Made by a program: the position numbers and the translations under genes. A DNA stretch of 42,041 bases from Bacteroidota bacterium (lineage in GTDB: Bacteria; Bacteroidota; Bacteroidia; Chitinophagales; Chitinophagaceae), in the NCBI GenBank assembly GCA_023386045.1, contig JAEWKK010000015.1, forward strand, positions 1 through 42,041. The letters run 5' to 3'. Positions 8,153 to 15,073 of the stretch are shown here, piece after piece. Position 1 is the first letter of the stretch. The number at the start of each line of letters is the position of its first letter. The notes beneath the pieces were generated by a model. That model was not told the origin of the DNA, searched no databases, and saw only the letters and a list, made by a program, of their open reading frames with translations.

Positions 8153-8717
8153 CAATACCCACAGATTTGATCGTATTCCTTGCCTGGATCATGTGACGCT
8201 GTTCGTGGGCAATCAAAAACCGGAATGTATCTCCCAGCTTGAAACGAATGAGCTTACTGATGGAAACAGGTACGCGTATGGTGTTCAGGTTTCTCTTTTT
8301 AGCCAGGTCAAGCAACTGCAATAGTCTGTGCTGGTGCTGGATAAATTCATTAAAAACTGCTTCCACGTTCACCGTTTTATCTGGTGAATAGGATTTCATG
8401 GCCTTCATTTTATTTTTCACCTCGTACACATTGGTAGGCATCATCATTTTGGTGAAATAATTGCCCCAAAAACCAGGAATAAACCAGGCGTTCATTTCTT
8501 TGGAAACCAGGGTCATGCCTTTTTCAATAGCGGGAATATAATAGCGGTTATAGGCATTCAGGTGCTCGAGGATCTGGGCTACACTCCACTGCCCTTCCTT
8601 TGTGCAATAGGCCAGTTTTACAGGATCTGCTGTTTTCAGGTGTTCAGCTGCCGCAATGATCTGTCGCACATCAGATTGAAGCTGGTTTATGAGGTCTTCG
8701 CTTTTAAACTTTTTCAT
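8082..8717 (-). CDS. DinB-fold (DinB_2 superfamily) putative metal-dependent protein
   Basis: A 211-residue helical protein. It shows the pattern of the DinB/YfiT four-helix superfamily: an N-terminal helix (LINQLQSDVRQIIAAAEHL), GQWSVAQILEHLNAYNRYYIPAIEKG with a metal-type His near residue 55, and a C-terminal FRFLIAHEQRHMIQARN with a paired His motif. These three His positions are the usual divalent metal ligands; the thiol substrate or reaction is unknown. It is not DNA polymerase IV despite the shared name. I chose the ATG at 8717, which has AAGG just upstream; the frame extends to 8735. The 3' end overlaps rimM by 71 bases on the other strand. The Crp-like gene lies upstream on the same strand. 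Confidence 0.8.
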   Translation of the reverse strand: MKKFKSEDLINQLQSDVRQIIAAAEHLKTADPVKLAYCTKEGQWSVAQILEHLNAYNRYYIPAIEKGMTLVSKEMNAWFIPGFWGNYFTKMMMPTNVYEVKNKMKAMKSYSPDKTVNVEAVFNEFIQHQHRLLQLLDLAKKRNLNTIRVPVSISKLIRFKLGDTFRFLIAHEQRHMIQARNTIKSVGIATDKFPVILEAARLQPAVSAGRS

Positions 8718-8732
8718 TTTCCTTGTTTTATG

Positions 8733-8740
8733 CAAAACTA
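8733..8740 (-). promoter_or_regulatory. TAGTTTTG promoter-like element of the DinB-fold gene
   Basis: On the reverse strand this matches TAnnTTTG and lies 15 bases before the ATG at 8717, with TTTTG about 15 bases further upstream. It covers the alternative ATG at 8735, supporting the shorter protein. Confidence 0.45.
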
Positions 8741-8779
8741 TTTCACCACCAGTTGCAAAATCTTTGCCTGTACCAAGAT

Positions 8780-9352
8780 TTAAATGCGAACCGTGCCTAA
8801 AAGTTTGCTGAAAGTGCTGGCATCAATGCCCAGGTAGGAAGCAAGATATTTGTGAGGAATGAGATTTAGGACCTGGGGGCTGCGTGATAATAATTTACGG
8901 AATTTTTCTTCGGCTGAAAAGCATTGCAGTTCCACCTGTCTTTCCAAAACACCTTTTAAGGCAAAAGCAGTCGCCTTTAGAATTAAAGCCTGAATATTGG
9001 GATAATCCTGCATCAGTGCTTCCACCTGCTTATAGCCGGTTCTTAGAAATTTGCTGGTGGTCAGTGTTTCCAGGAAATACAGCGATGGTGTTTGTGTAAG
9101 AAATGAATCTGCCACCCCTGAGAAAGAGTGCGCATAGGTAAAAACGATTGTAGCTTCTTCCTGGTCCTTTCCCACGTAATAGCTGCGTTGCACACCATCG
9201 AGAACAAAATACAAATAGCGTTCTGTTTCACCTGCGGCAGTGAGAACTGTTTTCCTTTTACAGCCAAAAGGTTGAAAGGCGGCGATAAAATGGGAAAGTT
9301 CATTTTCCTTAAGAGGATGGATGCTTGTGATGAAGTCTTTGAGATAGTTCAT
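8780..9352 (-). CDS. Crp/Fnr-family transcription regulator
   Basis: A 190-residue protein with an N-terminal cyclic-nucleotide-binding-like barrel (about 20-120: VLTAAGETERYLYFVLDGVQRSYY, with the G-D turn LDG) and a C-terminal helical part ending in a helix-turn-helix (KYLASYLGIDASTFSKLLGTVR). The barrel lacks the conserved cAMP-contacting GELALL...RxA motif, as is usual for the Bacteroidota members, so the ligand is unknown. It reads toward the DinB-fold gene 62 bases downstream and may be part of its transcription unit or regulate it. The promoter side is a heptamer-repeat region. Confidence 0.85.
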   Translation of the reverse strand: MNYLKDFITSIHPLKENELSHFIAAFQPFGCKRKTVLTAAGETERYLYFVLDGVQRSYYVGKDQEEATIVFTYAHSFSGVADSFLTQTPSLYFLETLTTSKFLRTGYKQVEALMQDYPNIQALILKATAFALKGVLERQVELQCFSAEEKFRKLLSRSPQVLNLIPHKYLASYLGIDASTFSKLLGTVRI

Positions 9353-9650
9353 AGTTCATAGATCATGGTTCATAGCGAGGCGTATGGCAAATGGCATCGT
9401 TCATAGTTCACGGTCATAGTTCACGAGTTGAATCGTTTCTGTACGATGCTTTTGTCATCCTGTAAGGATCATGGTTCATAGTGAGGCATATGGCGTATGG
9501 CAAATGGCAGATGGTCTATGGACCATGGTCTATAGTCCATGGACGAGAGTTTCTGGTTCACCATTTTAAAAGTTATCCGGTATGTAAAGTAAACCCAATT
9601 GCCCTTTCACGTTTGTCGCTTGCCGCTTCACCTTTGCCGTTTCACCACTC
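9353..9650 (+). repeat. Composite heptamer-repeat region between crp-like and TPR genes
   Basis: The 312-base gap consists almost wholly of 7-base imperfect arrays in blocks: GTTCATA and TGGCAAA (from about 9346 to 9396), GTTCATA/GTTCACG (9399-9428), a small palindrome TCGTTTCTGTACGA (9433-9446), a second GTTCATA and TGGCAAA block (9467-9509), ATGGTCT/ATGGACC units (9510-9544), and TTTCACG/CTTGCCG/CTTCACC units (9605-9647). The copies at 9361-9396 and 9467-9509 are the same sequence except for one base and one inserted 7-base unit (ATATGGC). No gene is seen. Confidence 0.85.
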
Positions 9651-9664
9651 CTACAAATCTAAAC

Positions 9665-11353
9665 TTATCCCTTAGATTTTAATCGCAACAGCGCTTCTTT
9701 CGCAGAAGCCAGTTCGGGTCTTTTTGAATTTTTGGCTATGGAGACCAGTAAATCATAATAAAGAATTGCTTTTTCATGGTTACCCGCTTTTTCTGCAGCC
9801 TGTGCTGCTCCATAAATTCCATTAAACCGATTGGTATGTTTTTTCAAATCAGCCTCATAGGCTTCTAGAGCATGATCATATTTCTTCATTATCATCAGCA
9901 TATCACCCAATAATTCCCTGGCAGGAACTACTTCTCCAGGAGTTACCGGATGTTTTTCTGTTTTGTCTTCCATATCAGCAGCTTCCTTCATCAATTGCAG
10001 GGCTTCGCTTTGTTTCCCTTCCGCAAACCTGATCCATGCTTCGCCTGATTTCATTTGTATAGCTACCTGTCCTGCTTTATAGTTTTCCTTCTCCTGCAAC
10101 AACAACTGGTAAAGACGATTGAGTTCTTTTAATTCATTGTTTGAATTATCAAGCTGGTTGATATGCGATGCTCCCAGCAATTTTGTAAAATGAATAATGG
10201 CTTCGGGCCAGTATTGTTTTGCTCCGTTTAATTTTGACGCGGGGATCAATGATGCAGCTTCTTTCCACATTTTATTTTCCAGCACAAATCTTGAGGGAAT
10301 CGAAGCAAATGCATAGGCAACCTTAAAATTGAAAGGTGAGACTTCCTTCATGTTCATCACATAATCGAGGTATTTTTTAGCTTCTTCATTATTGCCAACT
10401 TGCATATAAGCATATACCAGGTAATCCAGTCCATGCAGCTCTTCATCCCAGTGCCCTTTTATTCCGGCCGACTGTGCATAGCATTGGGCAGAAGCCACTG
10501 AAGCCAGGTTGGCATTGATGCAATCTTCCCACAATCCAAGCCTTGTAAAAATATGTGAAGGCATATGAAGCGCATGTGCTGAGGAAGGAGCCACCGATGC
10601 ATATTTTCTGGCTGCAGGAAGGGCCAGTGATGCAAGTTCGGAATAATCATAACTGTGAATGATGTAATGGACAATCCCTGGATGGTCGGGCAGGCCAGGA
10701 TAAAGTGCATTCAGAATATCACCAGCTTTTTTCTGCTTCTGAAATGTTTTATCTGTTGGATCTGCTGCAGCGTCCAGTGCAAGCGCATAGAAGATCGCGG
10801 CTTCTTTGTTCTCCGGGTATTTTTCATGAAGTGATTCCATCGCCTGTTCAAAACGTAAGCAACGGGTGCGATGGTCTGCCTGCTTCCAGTTGTTATAAAA
10901 AGCTGCAATGGCATCAATGAAACCGGCTTCTATAGCAGGCTTGTTTATGTTTTTGGAAAGATCGAGAGCCTTTTCGCCTTTCTCCAATTCAGGTGTTGTA
11001 GGCGGGGTCCATAAGGGATGGAAATTCGACATGGCAATACCCCAATAAGCCATGGCGATATCAGGGTTCTTATCAATGATCCTGGCAAAAACTTTTTCAG
11101 CTTCATCATATTCAAAGGAATGAAGCAGCCTGAGCCCGAGGTTAAAATCATCCTGCTCTTCTTTTGTACCGGAAATGGGAAAGGAGGCCGATCCTAATTG
11201 TTTTTCAGGCGGACCGCAGGAAATAATCTCGCCTCTTTTCAGGTTCATGGATTTAATGAGGGCTGCCTGTTGTGAACTGTTATTTTCATTGCAGGACAAT
11301 TGCAGTAATGGCAGCAATAATAAAGTTGATTTGAGGATGATCGTTGGTTTCAT
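9665..11353 (-). CDS. TPR-repeat lipoprotein
   Basis: A 562-residue protein with a lipoprotein signal (MKPTIILKSTLLLLPLLQLSC, Cys at 21). Helical tetratricopeptide-like repeats follow, for example FNLGLRLLHSFEYDEAEKVFARIIDKNPDIAMAYWGIA near 75-105 and YDHALEAYEADLKKHTNRFNGIYGAAQAAEKAGNHEKAILYYDLLV near the C-terminus. A central part contains HIFTRLGLWEDCINANLASV and HYIIHSYD. It is probably anchored in the outer or inner membrane facing the periplasm; partners are unknown. No enzymatic motif is apparent, though the HALHMPSH-type histidines in the middle are notable. Heptamer-repeat regions with shared blocks flank both sides of the gene. Confidence 0.85.
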   Translation of the reverse strand: MKPTIILKSTLLLLPLLQLSCNENNSSQQAALIKSMNLKRGEIISCGPPEKQLGSASFPISGTKEEQDDFNLGLRLLHSFEYDEAEKVFARIIDKNPDIAMAYWGIAMSNFHPLWTPPTTPELEKGEKALDLSKNINKPAIEAGFIDAIAAFYNNWKQADHRTRCLRFEQAMESLHEKYPENKEAAIFYALALDAAADPTDKTFQKQKKAGDILNALYPGLPDHPGIVHYIIHSYDYSELASLALPAARKYASVAPSSAHALHMPSHIFTRLGLWEDCINANLASVASAQCYAQSAGIKGHWDEELHGLDYLVYAYMQVGNNEEAKKYLDYVMNMKEVSPFNFKVAYAFASIPSRFVLENKMWKEAASLIPASKLNGAKQYWPEAIIHFTKLLGASHINQLDNSNNELKELNRLYQLLLQEKENYKAGQVAIQMKSGEAWIRFAEGKQSEALQLMKEAADMEDKTEKHPVTPGEVVPARELLGDMLMIMKKYDHALEAYEADLKKHTNRFNGIYGAAQAAEKAGNHEKAILYYDLLVSIAKNSKRPELASAKEALLRLKSKG

Positions 11354-11427
11354 TTGAAGTTGGTTTATCGTTTATAAATCGGAAGGATGATCGACCTGGT
11401 CCTTCCCTGCAGAAACCAGCTATAAGT

Positions 11428-11537
11428 TACGATGCTTTTGGCGAATGGCAGATGGCTTATGGCAGATGGCTAAAGTATTTAAGTTCAATAGTTCACAAGT
11501 TCACGAGTTCACGAGTTGGGTCGTTTCTAAACGAAGC
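11428..11537 (+). repeat. Heptamer arrays and hairpin block upstream of the TPR gene
   Basis: TACGATGCTTTTG at 11428-11440 also occurs at 9442-9454. TGGCGAA/TGGCAGA/TGGCTTA units follow, then TTCACGAG units, then a block (11509-11537) that matches 9421-9449 at 24 of 29 positions and contains the palindrome TCGTTT-CTA-AACGA. Together with the next array this fills the 411-base gap between the TPR gene and dinB. Confidence 0.8.
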
Positions 11538-11562
11538 CTACTATAAGTTGAGAGTAAGTAAT

Positions 11563-11752
11563 CATTGCCGTTTCACGTTTCTCGTTTGACGTTCTGATTT
11601 CTATTTCCCCATTTTCATTTGCTCTTTGCCTCCAATCAGGATACTCACCACTCACTACTCACCACTCACGATAACTCACCACTCACTACTGACCATTCAC
11701 CACTGACCACTCACTATAACTCACTACTCACCATTCACTACTCACCATACCC
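11563..11752 (+). repeat. TTTCACG and (ACTCACC)n arrays upstream of dinB
   Basis: Units TGCCGTT, TCACGTT, TCTCGTT, TGACGTT lie at about 11567-11594. After a short unique stretch, about fourteen ACTCACC/ACTCACT/ACTGACC units run from about 11640 to 11750 and lead into the dinB promoter element. No gene is seen; the long frame crossing this region is out of frame with dinB. Confidence 0.85.
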
Positions 11753-11760
11753 TACCTTTG
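11753..11760 (+). promoter_or_regulatory. TACCTTTG promoter -7 element of dinB
   Basis: Exact TAnnTTTG match, 4 bases before the proposed CTG start codon at 11765. It is preceded by the same CACCATACC-type sequence as the rimM promoter. Confidence 0.6.
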
Positions 11761-11764
11761 TTCC

Positions 11765-12928
11765 CTGCCAGATCACATCCGTCATATTGCCCATTTTGAC
11801 CTTGATGCTTTTTTTGTTTCTGTTGAGATCCTCAAAAATCCTTCGCTCAAAGGCAAGCCTATTATTGTTGGAGGTGATGGCCAGCGCGGTATTGTTGCTG
11901 CAGCAAGCTATGAAGTGCGTAAATATGGGATTCAAAGCGCTATGCCTGCCATGACTGCCAAAAAGCTTTGTCCGCAAGCGATCTTCCTCAAAGGCAGTTA
12001 TCATGATTACAGCAAGTATTCCCGTATGGTTACCCAGATCATTGCTGATGCTGTGCCTGTTTATGAAAAAGCCTCCATCGATGAATTTTATATCGATCTA
12101 TCCGGCATGGATAAATTTTTTGGTGTTAGTCAGTATACAAGAGAGTTAAGAGAAAAAATTATTAGAGAAACTGGTCTGCCCATCTCCTATGGATTATCCA
12201 CTTCCAAGCTTGTAAGCAAGATGGCCACCAATGAAGCAAAGCCAAATGGTTACCTCGAAGTAGCGCCAGGAAAGGAAACTGCTTTTTTATGGCCGCTCAC
12301 CATCGATAAGATCCCTGGAGTTGGCAAACAAACACAGGCACAACTGCAGGCCATGGGTCTTTATACCATCAAAGACATCGCGCAAACTTCTGCCGATGTA
12401 CTCGAACATCATTTAGGTAAATGGGGAAGAAAGCTTTGGGAGAAATCTCATGGCATTTCCAATTCACCGGTGGAGCCCTATAATGAGCAAAAATCCATGT
12501 CGCATGAAACCACCTTTGATGAAGACAGCAGTGATATGGAGTTTCTCCATACAGAGCTATTGAAACTCACCGAAGAAAATGCACATGACCTCAGAAAGGA
12601 AGAAAGGCTTACCGGCTGTGTCACGATCAAATTACGTTATGCTGATTTTACAACAGTTTCGCGCCAGGAAGTGATTGATTATACAGCCCTGGATAATATT
12701 CTCTACTCAAAAGTGAAAGACCTTTTTGGCAAGCTGTATAAAAAAGGCGAGAAGGTCAGATTACTGGGTGTGAGGTTCAGTCACCTGGTGCCCATGACCC
12801 TGCAAATGAATCTATTTGACGATGCAGTTGAAAAGCTGGAATTGTATAAAGCAGTGGACGATATTAAGACCCAGTTTGGCAGCGGACTCGTGACCAAAGC
12901 CACCGTACTCAGAAAGAAAAAAAACTGA
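11765..12928 (+). CDS. dinB: DNA polymerase IV (Y-family)
   Basis: Error-prone translesion polymerase, about 387 residues. The first in-frame ATG-type codon after the promoter that the frame offers is GTG at 11915, but the conserved N-terminus is encoded upstream: IRHIAHFDLDAFFVSVE (metal-binding Asp residues) and GKPIIVGGDGQRGIVAAASYE. No ATG, GTG or TTG precedes this in frame after the promoter, so I place the start at CTG 11765 (reading MPDHIRHIAHFD); ATC or ATT codons nearby are alternatives. Further motifs: KASIDEFYIDLSG (catalytic SIDE, metal Asp/Glu), STSKLVSKMATNEAKPNG, IPGVGKQTQAQL (helix-hairpin-helix), and a C-terminal beta-clamp motif QMNLF. A functional gene with an unusual start is likelier than a dead one, since the frame is intact. 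Confidence 0.88.
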   Translation: MPDHIRHIAHFDLDAFFVSVEILKNPSLKGKPIIVGGDGQRGIVAAASYEVRKYGIQSAMPAMTAKKLCPQAIFLKGSYHDYSKYSRMVTQIIADAVPVYEKASIDEFYIDLSGMDKFFGVSQYTRELREKIIRETGLPISYGLSTSKLVSKMATNEAKPNGYLEVAPGKETAFLWPLTIDKIPGVGKQTQAQLQAMGLYTIKDIAQTSADVLEHHLGKWGRKLWEKSHGISNSPVEPYNEQKSMSHETTFDEDSSDMEFLHTELLKLTEENAHDLRKEERLTGCVTIKLRYADFTTVSRQEVIDYTALDNILYSKVKDLFGKLYKKGEKVRLLGVRFSHLVPMTLQMNLFDDAVEKLELYKAVDDIKTQFGSGLVTKATVLRKKKN

Positions 12929-12965
12929 TTCATCCTGAAATTTTACCGATCCACAACAAATCATT

Positions 12966-13011
12966 CAGAATATAATTCTGCATTTCTCTAACTTAGCCGA
13001 ATTAAATTCTG
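12966..13011 (+). promoter_or_regulatory. Putative Lrp-type operators and promoter upstream of the AsnC-family gene
   Basis: A 15-bp inverted repeat CAGAAT-ATA-ATTCTG (12966-12980), a second half-site ATTCTG (13006-13011) and a palindrome GAATT-A-AATTC (12999-13009) flank a TAACTTAG promoter-like element (12989-12996). AT-rich 15-bp dyads are typical binding sites of Lrp/AsnC proteins, and their position around the promoter suggests autoregulation of the lrp-eamA pair. Confidence 0.5.
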
Positions 13012-13014
13012 AAT

Positions 13015-13485
13015 ATGATCTCTCTTGATGATACAGACCTAAAAATATTATCTCTCCTTCAACCCAACGCCTGCCTGACCAACCAGGAGCTGGCAAAAAA
13101 GGTGGGACTGGCGCCATCAGCTGTTTTGGAAAGAGTAAAAAAGCTGGAAGGAAAGGGCGTGATCGAAGGATATCCCACCCGCATCAAACCCGATGCACTG
13201 GACCTGAAGTTGCTAGCCTTTATTTTTATTAAGAGCAGTGAGGGACCAGGCAATGCAAATGTTGCCAAACAACTGGCCAAGATTCCTGAAGTTCTGGAGC
13301 TTCATCATATTGCAGGTGATGATTGCTATATCATCAAGGTGCGCGTACATGATACTTTGTCGCTGATCAAATTAATGCGCGAAAGATTCAGTGGCATACC
13401 GAACATACTTTCTACCAAAACAACCATCGTTCTCGAAACACTTAAAGAAGACAACCAATTACCCATACCAAAGAAACCATCATGA
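13015..13485 (+). CDS. Lrp/AsnC-family transcription regulator
   Basis: A 156-residue protein with the two-domain Lrp layout. An N-terminal winged helix-turn-helix (about 1-60) reads LDDTDLKILSLLQPNACLTNQELAKKVGLAPSAVLERVKKLE in pieces. The C-terminal RAM ligand-binding domain (about 70-145) includes LLAFIFIKSS, LELHHIAGDDCYIIKVRV and FSGIPNILSTKTTIVLETLKE. It presumably responds to an amino acid. Its stop codon overlaps the start of the EamA transporter gene by 4 bases (ATGA), so the two are cotranslated; export of an amino acid or metabolite under its control is a reasonable inference. Confidence 0.93.
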   Translation: MISLDDTDLKILSLLQPNACLTNQELAKKVGLAPSAVLERVKKLEGKGVIEGYPTRIKPDALDLKLLAFIFIKSSEGPGNANVAKQLAKIPEVLELHHIAGDDCYIIKVRVHDTLSLIKLMRERFSGIPNILSTKTTIVLETLKEDNQLPIPKKPS

Positions 13486-14426
13486 AAGGGAAACCAACAG
13501 GCACAATGGTCATTGCTGCTTTTGCTGCCATTTATATCATCTGGGGATCTACCTACCTGGGGATCCTCCTTGCAATTGAAACCATTCCGCCATTCTTTAT
13601 GGCCGCGACCAGGTTTTTGGTAGCAGGAATGCTACTACTGGCCTATGCATTTTTCAAGGGAGAAAAATTACCAGATACCAGATCCATTGCAAAAATTTCG
13701 CTGTCAGGAATACTTATGCTTTTTATCGGAAATGGCGCAGTAACATGGGTGGAGCAATATCTTCCCAGCGGACTGGCTGCCATCATTGTTGCTACGGTAC
13801 CACTATGGTTCATTGTACTGGATAAAAGGCAATGGAGTTTTTATTTTTCAAATAAACAGATCATTGTAGGCCTGCTCGTCGGCTTTGCAGGTGTGATCCT
13901 GTTATTTGCGGGCAATGCCGCAGGTGACCTGTTCTCAGATAAAATGAAGTTCATCAGTCTTTTAATACTCATTGGAGGAACTATTGCCTGGACTATTGGA
14001 ACTCTATTCTCCAAGTACAGCAGAATGCAGGGATCAACCACTATGAAAGTAGCTATACAGATGATGGCTGCAGGATTATTGTTTGTTCCGCTAGGATTGA
14101 TATTTGGAGAACACCATGGTTTCCAGGTATCAGCTATCAGCCTTCGTTCTGTATTGGCGCTTGCCTATTTGATCCTTATGGGTTCAATCGTGGCCTACAT
14201 GGCTTATATGTGGCTTTTGAGTGTAAAACCCGCTTCCCTGGTAGGAACCTATGCTTATGTAAACCCGGTAGTGGCTGTATTCCTGGGTTGGCTGATTGCC
14301 AGTGAAAAAATCAGCACACAACAAGCCATTGGTTTGGGTGTAATTATTTTGGGGCTGTTGATCGTGAATATGTCAAAGGAAAAAAAGAGCGCCTCGCTCA
14401 ACATTTCCAAAAAACGCGCAGCGTAG
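13482..14426 (+). CDS. EamA-family (DMT) transporter
   Basis: A 314-residue inner membrane protein with about ten membrane helices in two EamA repeats. It opens MVIAAFAAIYIIWGSTYLGI (the hallmark IxWGsty of the family), and the second repeat has LILIGGTIAWTIGTLFSKY and ends with AFLGWLIASEKISTQQAIGLGVIILGLLIV. Such proteins export amino acids or related metabolites (RhtA/YdcZ-like). The start overlaps the upstream Lrp/AsnC gene by 4 bases, which gives the best clue that the substrate is an amino acid. The C-terminus is basic (KKSASLNISKKRAA). Confidence 0.92.
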   Translation: MKGKPTGTMVIAAFAAIYIIWGSTYLGILLAIETIPPFFMAATRFLVAGMLLLAYAFFKGEKLPDTRSIAKISLSGILMLFIGNGAVTWVEQYLPSGLAAIIVATVPLWFIVLDKRQWSFYFSNKQIIVGLLVGFAGVILLFAGNAAGDLFSDKMKFISLLILIGGTIAWTIGTLFSKYSRMQGSTTMKVAIQMMAAGLLFVPLGLIFGEHHGFQVSAISLRSVLALAYLILMGSIVAYMAYMWLLSVKPASLVGTYAYVNPVVAVFLGWLIASEKISTQQAIGLGVIILGLLIVNMSKEKKSASLNISKKRAA

Positions 14427-14430
14427 TAGC

Positions 14431-14449
14431 CGGTAAAGCGGTAAAAAAA
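14431..14449. repeat. CGGTAAA repeat, left flank of the GxxExxY gene
   Basis: CGGTAAAGCGGTAAAAAAA lies right after the EamA stop. Its inverted counterpart, two ACCGTTTT-type units and TTTTTTTACCG, lies at 15007-15034 on the other side of the GxxExxY gene. Confidence 0.5.
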
Positions 14450-14500
14450 TAAATATTCTTCAAATGAATCCTTTACGAAATTGACTCAATGAGCAATAAA

Positions 14501-14887
14501 TCAAATTGAATACCTTCTGATGCCCTTACCTATATTTAAAACATTGAAATTTATTAAAAAACCTACGTGTAGCCCTGATAATTTTAAATAGCTTAGTATT
14601 TGTGCCTGCCATAAGGGGTTTATTATGTCCACAGCTTTTAATTCGCAAATTATTTCTTCTCCTACGAGAACATCTATCCGGAGGCTCTCTTTAAATAATA
14701 ATTCGTCATATTGAATTGGAAGACATGTTTGTCGTTTATACAGTAATCCTCGTTTTTTTAACTCATAACAAAAACAAATTTCATAAAGCTTTTCTAACAA
14801 TCCAGTTCCCAGTTTACTATGTACCGAATAAGCAGCATCAACTATTTCTTTGCACAAAAGTTCCTGATAAGTTGTTAACTGGTACAT
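14501..14887 (-). CDS. GxxExxY protein
   Basis: A 128-residue protein of the GxxExxY (PD-(D/E)XK-nuclease-like) family. It has EIVDAAYSVHSKLGTGLLEKLYE, containing the name motif G-L-L-E-K-L-Y, then CYELKKRGLLYKRQ, the acidic LRIDVLVGEEIICELKAVD (candidate D...E-x-K active site), and the C-terminal LKLSGLHVGFLINFNV. The family's role is not known. I prefer the ATG at 14887 (MYQLTTYQELLCKEIV); the frame reaches 14917. The gene and its surroundings are clearly richer in A and T than the neighbours and are flanked by inverted CGGTAAA/TTTACCG repeats, which suggests a later arrival. Confidence 0.9.
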   Translation of the reverse strand: MYQLTTYQELLCKEIVDAAYSVHSKLGTGLLEKLYEICFCYELKKRGLLYKRQTCLPIQYDELLFKESLRIDVLVGEEIICELKAVDIINPLWQAQILSYLKLSGLHVGFLINFNVLNIGKGIRRYSI

Positions 14888-15006
14888 ATACCGAAGTTGC
14901 ACAAAACAATAAGACAATCCTTGGTTGATTTACGCATTTTCAATGTTATTTGCAACCCCTAAAAATGATGATTTAGAACATAGTTCTATTATATCCCAAA
15001 CTAAAT

Positions 15007-15036
15007 TACCGTTTTACCGTTTTCTTTTTTTACCGT
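15007..15036. repeat. TTTTACCG repeat, right flank of the GxxExxY gene
   Basis: TACCGTTTTACCGTTTTC followed by TTTTTTTACCG. It is the inverted counterpart of the CGGTAAA repeat at 14431-14449. The stretch 14918-15006 is AT-rich and holds no gene. Confidence 0.5.
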
Positions 15037-15046
15037 CTACCCTTCT

Positions 15047-15054
15047 TATCTTCG
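15047..15054 (+). promoter_or_regulatory. TATCTTCG promoter-like element of the M20 gene
   Basis: One-base variant of TAnnTTTG, 19 bases before the ATG at 15074. Confidence 0.45.
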
Positions 15055-15073
15055 CTTCCTCTAAAACTCATTT

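Noticed and set aside
11915..11917. GTG start for DNA polymerase IV
   Set aside because: It would delete the conserved metal-binding N-terminus that is encoded in frame upstream.
11619..11954. 111-codon frame upstream of dinB
   Set aside because: Translated heptamer repeat followed by the wrong frame of the dinB N-terminus.
14716..14928. 70-codon forward frame in the GxxExxY region
   Set aside because: Antisense shadow of the GxxExxY gene.
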